A stretch of DNA of 64,000 nt from Chondrosia reniformis (lineage: Eukaryota > Porifera > Demospongiae > Chondrillida > Chondrillidae). The translations under genes were made by a program, and so were the position numbers. Position 1 is the first letter of the stretch. The number at the start of each line of letters is the position of its first letter. Below the pieces are notes generated by a model. It saw only the letters and a program-made list of their open reading frames with translations. It did not search any database and was not told the origin of the DNA. Location of the stretch: contig OX359201.1 in the NCBI GenBank assembly GCA_947172415.1, forward strand, positions 5,444,501-5,508,500, read 5' to 3'. Positions 54,401 to 64,000 of this stretch are shown here, piece by piece.

Positions 54401-55401
54401 TTGTCAAGCACTACATTGGCCTTAATTAATAAGCTTACATCTCTACCCAACTGTCTTGTTCCACATAATCTTTTTACATGCATTCTGTGTTGCTGTGTAT
54501 AGCCTTGTGTGCTGGCCATAGTTGTCCCAGACGAGGAATACCTCGCAATCTGGGCCAAGAACCAGGGACTGGAGCTGGATAGGGAAGCACTCTGCTCCAA
54601 TGAGGTCAGGACGCATCACATGATGTTGATGTTACTATGATACTCTAGCTGAAAATTTCAGAAGTACCACATTCATTCACTAACTACTACTGGAGAGCTC
54701 TTTGATTTTCATACCGAGAACACCTCATAAATCACTGTGACATATGTATCATCCAGATTGAAGTATTGGTATACATAACCCAGTATAAGTAGAATTATTA
54801 AAGCATATTTAAAATCTACATCTTCAAATGGCAATGATTAAATGTGTCTGCATTCTCAGTTGTATATTGTGTGAAAAGGTCTCATTATATATACAGCTTT
54901 CATTAATAGTACGTGTAACATAGGTCAAGTGGTCCACCCTTTATCAATTTAACTTCTACAACTGTGTGTAGCTCTTGAAGAAGACCATTATGAAAGACAT
55001 TAAAAGACTTGGCCAAGAGGCTGGACTGAAGTCCTTTGAACAGGTATATAACACCACCTGCTAATGTAACTTAAAAATGAATCATTATTAAATTAATTGT
55101 GATACTATTGAGGTTATAATGTAGTTAGTAAATTACTGCCTATGACATGTGATTTTTAAGTTGAGGATATATATAGTGTATTCCATTGGCCATATATGGT
55201 AATGTACTGTATACAGATGTTTGTACTATAAGATGTTTACAGTTCTGTTTTGTTAATTAGGCAAAGGCAATTTACTTGAGTGCTGAGATATTCACCATTG
55301 AGAACAACTTGCTGACACCCACACACAAGCTGGTACGCCGTAACTTGGAGAAGAAGTTTATGGATGAATTTAACAAGATGTACGATGAACTACCCAAGTA
55401 G
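48434..55401 (+). CDS. ACSL: Long-chain acyl-CoA synthetase (ACSL1/5/6 type)
   Basis: Activates long-chain fatty acids to acyl-CoA with ATP, anchored in ER or outer mitochondrial membrane. Fifteen exons, 682 aa (human ACSL5 683): 48434-48577, 48749-48863, 49384-49659, 50108-50277, 50905-50989, 51340-51410, 51680-51760, 52036-52170, 52736-52818, 53267-53579, 53866-54036, 54290-54379, 54503-54604, 54972-55043, 55261-55401. N-terminal membrane helix at about residues 15-33. The AMP-binding loop [18 protein letters not shown] spans exons 5-6. Other blocks are [53 protein letters not shown] and [13 protein letters not shown]. The end of exon 5 with its donor is tandemly repeated five times (50971-51270); only the first donor gives an open frame. 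I cannot separate ACSL1, 5 and 6, so the symbol is generic. Confidence 0.95.
48960..49045. repeat. Short minisatellite, ACSL intron 2
   Basis: Three or four units of TAGTATGCCACTCCCC in tandem. Confidence 0.7.
49090..49190. mobile_element. 101-bp MITE, ACSL intron 2
   Basis: Ends ACCATAGATATACGAC and GTCGTATATCTATGGT are inverted, with about 60 bp between. No coding potential. Confidence 0.7.
50971..51275. repeat. 60-bp tandem repeat containing the end of ACSL exon 5
   Basis: Five units, nearly identical, each starting TATACCAGTGGAACTACTG (the codons for YTSGTT plus one base), followed by the donor GTTAGT and about 35 bp of intron. The unit length is a multiple of three, which keeps two meaningless frames open across the array. 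Confidence 0.95.
51497..51679. repeat. 44-bp tandem repeat ending at the ACSL exon 7 acceptor
   Basis: Four units of CCTACCTCTCCCTTACTGCA plus TTGCATTGCTCTGTGTACGT. The last partial unit becomes the pyrimidine tract and acceptor (GTACCTCTAG) of exon 7. Confidence 0.92.
52190..52350. repeat. TATGTATTTACTGTATAT-type minisatellite, ACSL intron 8
   Basis: Several imperfect units of about 28 bp alternating ATTTACTGTATATATTGCG and GTGTGTATGT. Confidence 0.8.
52925..53062. mobile_element. GGTTCATCTTTAGTC-family MITE, ACSL intron 9
   Basis: GAGATGGTTCATCTTTAGTC at the left is partly inverted at the right (ATGAACCATCTC). Inside is AAGAAGACTCAGGGTTGAAA, a degenerate hammerhead-like core. Related to 61125-61300. 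Confidence 0.6.
54130..54200. repeat. 23-bp tandem repeat, ACSL intron 11
   Basis: About three units of CTCTTATTATCAGCCTGTGT, next to two copies of CCACGCCTCCAATAG upstream. Confidence 0.75.
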
Positions 55402-56401
55402 ACTGTTCCTAAGCTCTTTAAAACGTATTCATACACTTTGAAAACTTGTTTTAGCTTTTTCTGATGTAGACTGGAATGAAGTTATAGGATGTTAAAGTTT
55501 GATAAATTCTTTAACCATAGACCTGCATTTTAGAAGTTTATATCTGTTATTCAAGTAAATCCAAACCTTAATTTGAGCATTATATTATATAGCATACACC
55601 TAGTGTATGTTTGAATTAATGACATTGCACTACCTGATATCATAGAGTACGGTAGTACTCTATACGTAGGGATGGCCGCCCTATCACTTCTATGTTTGGG
55701 CGCATCGATCCCTACTTCTAGTATATCCATGATGCGCCCAAACATAGAAGTGATGTGTATAGTTAAGTTTCAGTATGCCACTTCTGCAATGTTAGCCTTA
55801 CCAGATGATCACTTTCTTGTTTCGTTACTTTTTCTAGATGTGCCAATCACTGTTATAGTGCCATCCCTACTTTTAACTTCATTTTTGAATGTTTTTATTT
55901 AACTTTAGAATATATAAGATTGAGAGTATGGCTGGATTTCCTTATTGCACATATATATACACATAACATGTTATATCTCTGGTGGTGCTGTTGGTTCCTA
56001 ATATTTTTGTCTTTACGCTGAACTACTTTCTGTAATATAGTTTCTCTTTTTCTGTTGTCTGTACACTCATCTTGAAGTATCATACACACAATGTATATGT
56101 GCATATATATATACTTTTAACACTGCTTATGTTCCTTAGGTCAGTAATTACAGTACATATAGATAATTAATTAGGCTTATAACAAAACGGCTATGTAATA
56201 TATACTTTCTCTTTTTAGTTTATCTGTGCACTCAACTTCAGCTTATAATTAATGATAATAATTAATCTCTTATAATTAATGATAATAATTAATCTCTTAT
56301 ATTGGGTCAGTATATCTATAAACTACAGCTATGCAAACATAACAAAAGGTTAATGGATCTGCTCTAATTAGTACATCAAACAAAAACATGGCTGATGTCA
56401 G
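55402..56401. other. Convergent spacer between ACSL and the NEMO-like gene
   Basis: ACSL 3' UTR, then a foldback fragment (55640-55908), then A+T-rich sequence with a short tandem duplication (TTATAATTAATGATAATAAT) at 56245-56305. No gene seen. Confidence 0.55.
55640..55908. mobile_element. Foldback family F, deletion derivative
   Basis: The AGAGTACGGTAGTACTCT end and GTAGGGATGGCCGCCC are joined directly to the hairpin (CACTTCTATGTTTGGGCGC and its inverse). The right arm is intact but most of the left arm and body are lost. Confidence 0.75.
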
Positions 56402-59400
56402 TTAAGTAGAGCCGGTGCAAGATCCAGCGTGTACTTGCAGCTTAGAGAGATCAACAAAGGTACGACCACAGATGGGACAGGGATGACGTGGAGATTCGTT
56501 AGGCTTTGGTGCTGTACGAGTCTCTGGTTGTCTGTAGGCCTCTTGGGGTGGTTGGCGTGCTTCAGGAGGTGGTTGGCGTGCTTCAGGAGGTGGTTGGCGT
56601 GCTTCAGGAGGTGGTTGGCGTGCTTCAGGAGGTGGTTGACGTGCTTTAGGAGGTGGTTGGCGTGCTTCAGGAGGCTTGTAGGGTTGTCTTGGCATTGGCT
56701 GATGAGCATCTGTATACCTTCGAGCTGCAGGAGGTGAACTGCTCTGATAATAGGTGTGTGGCCTAGAGGAGAAGAGAAGAGCAGCCATTTTGTTAAGGTG
56801 ACACTTTTGCTCTAAGTTGATTTCTACTGTGTGTGCCATAATGGAAGATAGTTGCAAGATACCTTACCTGCCTGATCCGGGAGCCTTCTTAGGACCCTAC
56901 GTATATATACACATACACATTAACAAACAAGCAGAAAGTGGTACAATAATGTGAAACTAAAATAGAATTAATATATAAATTTTTGTTGATTTGAAACTGT
57001 TTAGGACAAGCATACGTACGTATATAAATCTAATATTTGAATTAACTGTTCAACAATGTACAGTGGAAACTGATTACCAACATGGATTATACAAATTAGG
57101 GCTGATATCTAAGATCTAAAAACTGTAAATAGAAAGCTAACAGTCAACATGTGTAGTGAGGTAATACAGGGAGAGGGTATAGGAGGGTATGGATGAACTA
57201 ATGTTTGAATTAATGAAGACATTGTAGATTGCAGAAGAGATGCACTCACTTGACTTTCTTCATTCCACATGTGATGCAGGTGTCCACTTGTAGTCAACAG
57301 GTGGTCGTCCACCTTTTGCTGAAGTTCCTGGATCTCTCTTTCTTTAGCCTGGACTGCTTTCTGCAGATGGATTTTGTCTTGTACTGTTTTTCTGTGTGAT
57401 TCCTTCTCTCTTGAAAATTCATCTGTGTATTCCTTCACCTGTGATGGAAGCAATTGAAGGATACAGTCAAACCCATCAATGACTACAAATACAACCATCA
57501 GTAATAATAGAGATATAAAGAAGAATTAGCAATTGTGTGTACTGATTAAACGGTTGTGGTTAGATTATCACTACGATGATTATTTACCCAACTATACCTG
57601 CATTTCAAGGAGCTGACGAGTATCCTTTGAATCATGCAGATCTTTTTCAACTTGTTTAAGTTCTTTTTCAACCTTTTTCAAAAGCAAACCTTTCTTATCA
57701 AGAGCTTCTTGTACGCTAGCAAGCTGTCTAGAGAGCATTTCTCTATCACCATCAGATGCCTTCCTAGCATCACGTTCCTTCTGAAGCCGAGTAGCAACCT
57801 GTTCGAGAGACTTGGCATGTTTCTCCAGTTCATTCTTCAGAGCAACAATACGTCTCTCCCTGTAACAATGAGGACAGTGACTTTATACTGCGGCAGTGCC
57901 ATGAGAATTTAGCATATTAATAGAGAATATATAAAACATAGATACAACATAGGTTGTTATATAAATTACACACTTTATTGTGGAGACAGAGAAATGTAGA
58001 AAAAGGGTAGATTAAATGACATGGATCTCACTTGTCTTCACTCTCTCCAACAAGTCTCCTAACTTGCAATACATTAGTATCACGCTCTTGTTCAAGAGCA
58101 ATTACATCACTGCGAGAACCCTCCAACCTGTAAAGTAGTGAAAAGGAATACAAGTATATGACACATACAAGACTCATATTACATTATAGGTATATGCAGT
58201 CGTGTTACAAGTTGTATCTTCACTAACTGAGCAGTAAGTCCTTGGACCTCGTCCCTAAGGTGTTCAATTTCAAGCTTTTGGCTATTTCGTTCATCAGTTA
58301 ACATCTAAAACACACAAACATATGCTACAAATGGACATTTCTAAAGTCAATAACTATTGTTAATATTAAGCATACTTTAAGCTCGTCTTCCCGTCTAGAT
58401 ACTTCACTGCAGCCTTTTTCCAACTGTATGGACATTTGCTGTAAATTTAAAATTAAATGGCTGATGAAAACATTTGTGCAACCTTCCCTTAATACTAAAC
58501 AAGCTTCCATACAGTATAAGTTTTAAAAGAATGTACATACCTCAATTTCCTTGTCTTTTTCAGCTACGACTTGCTTTTCAACTTGGAGCTTATCTTCCAA
58601 CTTCTTGATATTAGCATGCTTGTCATCCAACATCTTCATCAACTTTCCCTCCTTACTTCCCTTCAGTTTCAATAATACAAATAAACAGGTAATCATTCAA
58701 TCTAAGCCTTATCTTGGTCGGGAAACCAAAGATATGTTGAAATGAAAACCAGTGGTCTTAAACCAACTTACTGGTATGTGTAATCTATTCCCATTTTCAA
58801 TGTATATGCCAGGACTATGAGGCAACTATCACTCATACAACATGTAGTACATGAGTATGATACAACTTAACTCACAAGTGGTTTCTCTGCTGCTGAAGGA
58901 GACAGAACTGATCTCCTACTAATCTCCTCTTCTAGCTGCCTCTTGTCTGACTGTAATTGCCTTAGCTCAGCTTCTTTGTCATCAAGACGGTCCCTTAGAC
59001 TTGTTACCTCATGGGTCATCTGCTTTAGGTTATCAATTTCTGATTGCTTTTCTCTAATAGTGTTGTCCTTTTGTTCATTCTGCTGTCTCACCGTCTCAAT
59101 CTGGTCTCTGTAGCATCGGCTGTCATCTTGGAGGTGACTTATTTCTTCTTGAAGCTTCAAGCATTCACCTTCTTTGTCATCCAACTCTTTTTTTAGTCCC
59201 TGCAAAGCTTTTTGAATAGTAGCAATGCTTTCTTGTTCCACAACTGACTGCTGCTTCTCCGCCTCCAACTGAATAACCTCCTAAAGTAAACAAGTACATA
59301 TGTCAATATATAAATGCATATAAATGCAAAGAATGGCTTTTCTCTCTGAATGCATACAAATGATGACTCATTTCCAAATGCAATACTGTAAACCCAGAAA

Positions 59401-62400
59401 TTTTGGTGGAGAATTTATTTTGGGCAGATTGGCAGTTTTGAGAGCATATTGTCAACATTTCTATCACTAATCTACACCAAATATGGGAGAATAGTTAACT
59501 GTCTTGTCAGTGAAATCACCAAAGTAAAATCTGCCAAATATCATAATTTGAGCAATCCACTAAACATTCTTCTCACCAAACTTTCTGACCATACAGCATA
59601 TGCTAACCATTTAGAAGAGCATTTAATTGTAATGACTTATAAGACATTCCACCTTATCATTTAGCTGCCAATATTTGTGAACGTTTATTTCTGGTTTTAT
59701 ATACAGTACATACAGATTATATTTAAAAGGTACATGTAATTACACTATAACTTCCCACTCTCACTGGTAGAACGTGTGCTTACATCTTTAAAGGACTGCA
59801 CTTCCTTCTCCTTTGCTGACATAGCTGCTTTAAGTTGGTTCAATTCCTCATGCAATTTATACACTTCCTGTTCGTGCACATCCTGAGCTTCTCTAAGGGC
59901 CTCTGCGATATCTTTCTGAGCAATCATGGAGCCCTCATTGACACTGGCCAACTGTTGACGGACATCATCAAACTGCTTTCTGTAGACAAGACCCTCATCT
60001 TCAAACCTTTTCACTGTCGCCTCCAAATTCTTCTTCTCCTCAGAAAGCTTGTTACATGCAATTTGAGAATCTTGCAGCCTCTGTATACAAGCATATATAA
60101 ACAGTATCGAGTCACCAGACCCTTCTATGCCATTTAATTTTGATCCAACCAAACTTACAAGTCGCAAGTTTGTTATCTCTTTTTGACCAGACTTGCCTCC
60201 CTCCAGCTGTCGCTCCAGGTCAGATTTCTCTTTGACAAGCTTATCATTAGATGTTCTGTAAGCTGCCTTCTTTTCCTGAAGCTCACGAATATCCTAAAAG
60301 TGCCAAAGAAACCATTTTGAACAATGTATACACTTGTACTGATGAAGACCTCCGGTCGAAACATCCAATTTGTGAATATAATTTTTGCTGAGGCTTAGAA
60401 TACTCATCATGAATGCAACAAACATCCCATATTATACATAGGTACATATTAATACATGAATGCATTACTGTTATATAAATCTAAAAAGTAGTTAAATAGA
60501 TTATGAACATACAAACATAATCATATTCATAGGCAGATATTTTGCATATGAATATGATTGACTTGCTGTCAGGTCCGTATACTATACACATAGGCTGTAC
60601 TCAATATGACACCTGCTAAAGTCAAAGGAATATCGCACACTGATACAGTGAATAGCAACCTCTCTAGGACGGATACTTGCTTAAAGTGGCCACCTCACTC
60701 AAGTCCTAAAATCACACTACATATATATTATTCTTATATACCTTTAAACCCCAATAATCTGTTCATCTGTCTAATGTGATCAGAAATGTTAATTAAGTCC
60801 TATAGGTGACTGTGTTATGGAGGTTCCACTGCATACGTATGTATGTGGCACTTGCTTAAGGAATACCTCGTCTTTGATCTGAATGACTGCTTTACAGTCC
60901 GCGAGTTCATTCTGTGTATTACGAAGATTTCTGTTCAGTCTCTCAATCTCCCTAACCATCCCCTTCCCCGCCTCCTGAGGCTGTGATGTGGGCGGGATGG
61001 AGGACTGGTCTCTCTAAAAATATCAGAGTTGGAACTTTTAACTAACTAGGTAGTTAGTTGTAACATGTTACATTAACACCCTTATTGATAAATAAATTTA
61101 GGCTTAATTGGTACCATTATAACTAGTGATTCATTTTTGATCTTTTGAACGTCTAGAGATACAGTTTGTTTCTTTAGAATCAGACATTTCAATCCTGGGG
61201 GTCTTCTTCAGTGACTTCAGAGGACCCCAGGGTTGAAACGTCTGATTTCTCAAACACCAAACTGCAGCTCTCACAAGGACTAAAGATGAACCATCTCAGT
61301 GATAGTGATTACATTTTATAAAGAAAGCGTTAACCACTTGGTTCTTATGTAACTACAACTCTCTGTACACATATTGCATTGTCCCTGGTGACACTCACTT
61401 GAAGAGCCATAAGCCTCTCCTCTGCGACGTAGCACTTCTCTTTGGTTGCTTTCAGATTCCCCTCCAACTCAATGTTCTTGCTCTTATAAGACAACACAAC
61501 AATTTTGGCATCTTCATATTGCTTCAGCGTCTCCTCATATTCCTTCCTTGCATCTCTCAAAGCTTTGCTGTGTCTATCTTTGAGCTTTCGTACTGCTCTT
61601 GCTGCCTCTTCAAGCTGCGTCTCACAGAGGTTCTTTAGTTTGTCTTCCTCAATCTTCATGGCCTTAATTTGAGTACAAGCCTGAGTCAGCCGTTCAGCTA
61701 GGATACGAACCTTTTCGTCTGGTCCTAATTCTTCCAGATTGAGGTTGTACTCTTCCGGGTCTGGACTGATGTAATCTCTGCTATATAGTAATTATTATAT
61801 GCATTAACCATCATATATGGGCCTTGGTATGAAACTACTAAGGGGGCCTGGGGCTGAGACTGGAAAGGGCCTGGGGTTGAGACTAGTAAGGACCTGGGGT
61901 TGAGGCTAGTAAGGGCCCGGGGTTGAGGCTAGTAAGGGCCTGGGGCTGAGACTAGAAAGGGCCTGGGGTTGAGACTAGTAAGGACCTGGGGTTGAGACTA
62001 GTAAGGACCTGGGGTTGAGGCTAGTAAGGACCTGGGGTTGAGGCTAGTAAGGGCCTGGGGCTGAGACTGGAAAGGGCCTGGGGCTGAGACTGGAAAGGGC
62101 CTGGGGCTGAGACTGGAAAGGGCCTGGGGTTGAGGCTAGTAAGGACCTGGGGTTGAGGCTAGTAAGGGCCTGGGGCTGAGACTAGAAAGGGCCTGGGGCT
62201 GAGACTAGTAAGGACCTGGGGCTGAGACTAGTAAGGGCCTGGGGCTGAGACTGGAAAGGGCCTGGGGCTGAGACTAGTAAGGGCCTGGGGCTGAGACTGG
62301 AAAGGGCCTGGGGCTGAGACTAGTAAGGGCCTGGGGCTGAGACTGGAAAGGGCCTGGGGCTGAGACTAGTAAGGGCCTGGGGCTGAGACTGGAAAGGGCC

Positions 62401-62797
62401 TGGGGCTGAGACTAGTAAGGGCCTGGGGCTGAGACTAGTAAGGGCCTGGGGCTGAGACTGGAAAGGGCCTGGGGTTGAGACTAGAAAGGGCCTGTCTTTG
62501 AGACCGGAAAGGCCCTGGGGCTGAGACTGGAAAGGGCCTGGGACTGGGACTGAGACTAAAATCATTCACCTTTATTTTATATTCATGAGAAAGTTAGGAC
62601 CAATTGTCCAAACTAAAGGTGAACTTCAATTACCTTCTGAATAACTGATTTGCTTCTTCATTGACACTCCCTTCGTTGGGGGGGTATATTTGGTCAGAGT
62701 GTGTCCATACTTCCCTAGGATTGGGACGGGTTCTCTCTGGAGGATACTGAATCTCCTCGTTCGCAGTAACTATTTCGAAACTCTCACCACTCTCCAT
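56402..62797 (-). CDS. NEMO/optineurin-like coiled-coil ubiquitin-binding adaptor (predicted)
   Basis: Fourteen coding exons join to 908 aa: 62634-62797, 61399-61780, 60867-61013, 60159-60293, 59784-60080, 58876-59280, 58541-58660, 58376-58438, 58228-58304, 58032-58127, 57598-57859, 57250-57438, 56868-56896, 56402-56762. An upstream non-coding exon probably ends at 62885. Residues ~85-775 are almost continuous coiled coil. QVKEYTDEFSREKESHRKTV (~716-735) resembles the UBAN motif of NEMO, optineurin and ABINs (Q-V-x2-Y-x2-D/E-F-x2-E-R/K). A proline-rich stretch of ARQPPPE repeats follows. The C-terminal CCHC finger is C884, C887, H900, C904 in HPCPICGRTF...KLQVH, with the same spacing as NEMO. 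It is about twice NEMO's length. It may link ubiquitin chains to NF-kB or autophagy signalling. A generic coiled-coil protein remains possible. Confidence 0.72.
56525..56675. repeat. 21-bp coding minisatellite (ARQPPPE repeats)
   Basis: Six to seven units of GGTGGTTGGCGTGCTTCAGG on the + strand encode seven-residue repeats in the last exon of the NEMO-like gene. Being a multiple of three, length changes keep the frame. Confidence 0.92.
60339..60375 (+). ncRNA. Hammerhead-like core, NEMO-like gene intron 4
   Basis: CTGATGAAGACC, TCC, GGTC, GAAAC on the + strand: a perfect four-pair stem II between the two conserved boxes. It is the best-formed of the hammerhead-like cores in this window. Stems I and III are not evident, and no repeat partner was found close by. 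Confidence 0.45.
61125..61300. mobile_element. GGTTCATCTTT-family MITE, NEMO-like gene intron 3
   Basis: CATTTTTGATCTTTTGAACG at the left is partly inverted by AAAGATGAACCATCTCA at the right. The centre has two facing GACCCCAGGGTTGAAACGT-type boxes. Related to the ACSL intron 9 element. Confidence 0.6.
61835..62560. repeat. 23-bp G-rich minisatellite, ~31 units
   Basis: Units of AAGGGCCTGGGGCTGAGACT plus three bases fill most of intron 2 of the NEMO-like gene. Variants alternate ACTAGTAAGG and ACTGGAAAGG. Open frames across it are artefacts. Confidence 0.95.
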
Positions 62798-63256
62798 CTC
62801 TTCGAGAGATCTCTGAAAAGCTAAATTGACAATCAAAAATAAGATATTGAAGATTTTGACAAGAAATGATCTTCTGAAAACTTACTGTTGGTCGCTGGGT
62901 AGCGGTTGGGCTTCTCTGTCTTCTTAAAAGAGAATTACCTGGGGCGTGGGATTATAGTGCATCCCCCCGGGAAAAACCCTTTACATCACTCCCTGCGAAT
63001 GAAATGTGACTGGGGGGTGTGTCCTGATGACGAACTTGTTATCATTTTACATCACGTAGTGTGCGAATATGGCGAAACAATAAATCACAGCACTACTAGT
63101 CAAAATGATTTTCATGCACAAGTTTTCTACAATTTTCTTTGACTCTAACAAGTAATTATTGTGTGTATCGAACTATTGTAGCTACATTTTCAATCTGTTC
63201 AAGAAATAAAAAAGAGCTTGGGTCTTTTTGCTTCTTTTTTCTCTTTTATTAACTGC
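62798..63256. other. 5' region of the NEMO-like gene
   Basis: Contains a likely non-coding first exon ending at donor GTAAGT (about 62885, minus strand), with the acceptor TTTAG at about 62816. A moderately G+C-rich, promoter-like stretch lies at 62935-63020. The rest is A+T-rich. Confidence 0.45.
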
Positions 63257-64000
63257 TTATTCTCTTTCAACCTTTTAAGACATAAGAACATATAAGAAGG
63301 CCTTATACAAAGTTACAACATTTTTCATTTGTTACTGATTTGTTTATAAAACCAATTAAATTCCTCAGAAAGGTATCTCATAGTATAAATAAATCAATAG
63401 TGCATATAAAAATAAATACTTACAGTGCTTGGTATGTATGGTGATGATATTCCCCTGTTTCTTCCAATCTGGAAATAACTCTTTTCCTATACAATTTAAT
63501 TTATAGAAAACCTTTTAACATATAAAAGATATTCATTTTACAGCCAAAGGTAACTGTATAAAAGTAGGCTTGCCTACTCACAAGTCTACAAAAATTGAAT
63601 TTTTATCTAGATCTAGATGATGTTTTATGTTTTACTTGAATTTTCATAAACTGACTGTTTATCAACTTTCTGCAAAAGTCTTTTCGTGTCTTTATCTTGC
63701 CTTAGAGCCGTCAGTTCTTCTTCCTGACATTGTATTCTGTATTAAGGTTTACCTGATAACACACTTTTGAGCTTTGCAACATTAACACATTACTATACTA
63801 ACATATCTTTCATTTTCTGCAGTTCACTTTGGTCTTGACGTTTTTCAGCCTCTCTTTTGGCAATAATAAGTTCTCTTTTCAGTTTAGAGTTCTCTTCCAA
63901 CAATCTATTGCACTCTATGTTGGATTTTTTCTAATAAATGCAATGAACATTAGTATTTCCTATTAACTATGGACAAGGCACAGCTCTATTGTCACTGTCC
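63257..64000 (-). CDS. Coiled-coil protein, 3' part only
   Basis: Not identified. Exons 63803-63930, 63667-63736 and 63424-63468 join in phase, and a short last exon at 63257-63271 would end ...IPSTVERE. The chain is charged coiled coil (RLLEENSKLKRELIIAKREA, CQEEELTALRQDKDTKRLL) ending in a serine/proline tail. The 5' part lies beyond the right edge. The last mini-exon is the weakest join. Confidence 0.5.

Noticed and set aside
56398-56737. Other frames over the 21-bp repeat (HLLKHAN and ACFRRWL repeats)
   Set aside because: Shadows of the real ARQPPPE coding frame, which splices in phase and ends in the zinc finger.
62320-62565. Repetitive minus frame rich in S, P, L and F
   Set aside because: Lies wholly in the 23-bp intronic minisatellite; the unit is not a multiple of three and the region is spliced out in the gene model.

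Overview
This window is metazoan nuclear DNA. The genes are split into many short exons with GT-AG (occasionally GC-AG) introns. The spacers are A+T-rich and full of MITEs, foldback elements, microsatellites and retroelement relics, and the proteins are animal-type. Compact genes next to many small DNA elements suggest a sponge or another early-branching invertebrate (Amphimedon-like). That placement is inference; no species marker is present. All gene models were joined by hand from splice sites and codon phase, and none has transcript support here.

Layout. 1-650: Penelope-like retroelement relic. 848-5666 (+): EIF3G, first exon(s) missing. 6150-7690 (-): an unrecognised proline-rich gene whose large intron holds a G+C-rich island. 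8376-40083 (-): three tandem, complete 17-exon genes for a TYW4/LCMT2-type protein (methyltransferase plus kelch propeller), at 8376-20227, 21625-29307 and 32819-40083. Their introns and spacers carry foldback elements, pogo-like and hAT-like elements, tRNA-derived SINE relics, LINE relics and repeats with hammerhead-ribozyme-like cores. A broken Pellino-like fragment lies between copies 1 and 2. 40629-40944 (-): a 73-aa bublin (BBLN) homologue, head-to-head with LMBR1L (41005-45531, +) across only 60 bp. 45742-48219 (-): NUDT18, head-to-head with a long-chain acyl-CoA synthetase (48434-55401, +). 56402-62797 (-): a 908-aa coiled-coil protein with a UBAN-like segment, proline-rich repeats and a C-terminal CCHC zinc finger, which is the NEMO/optineurin layout. 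63257-64000 (-): the 3' end of another coiled-coil gene that runs out of the window.

How the genes relate. EIF3G serves translation initiation. TYW4 completes the wybutosine base on tRNA-Phe, so the triplication concerns decoding. ACSL, LMBR1L, NUDT18, BBLN and the NEMO-like protein are unrelated housekeeping or signalling genes packed in divergent and convergent pairs. I see no single operon-like system. The most unusual features are the intact TYW4 triplication, the five-fold tandem duplication of an ACSL exon end with its splice donor, the long perfect foldback hairpins, and the hammerhead-like repeats.
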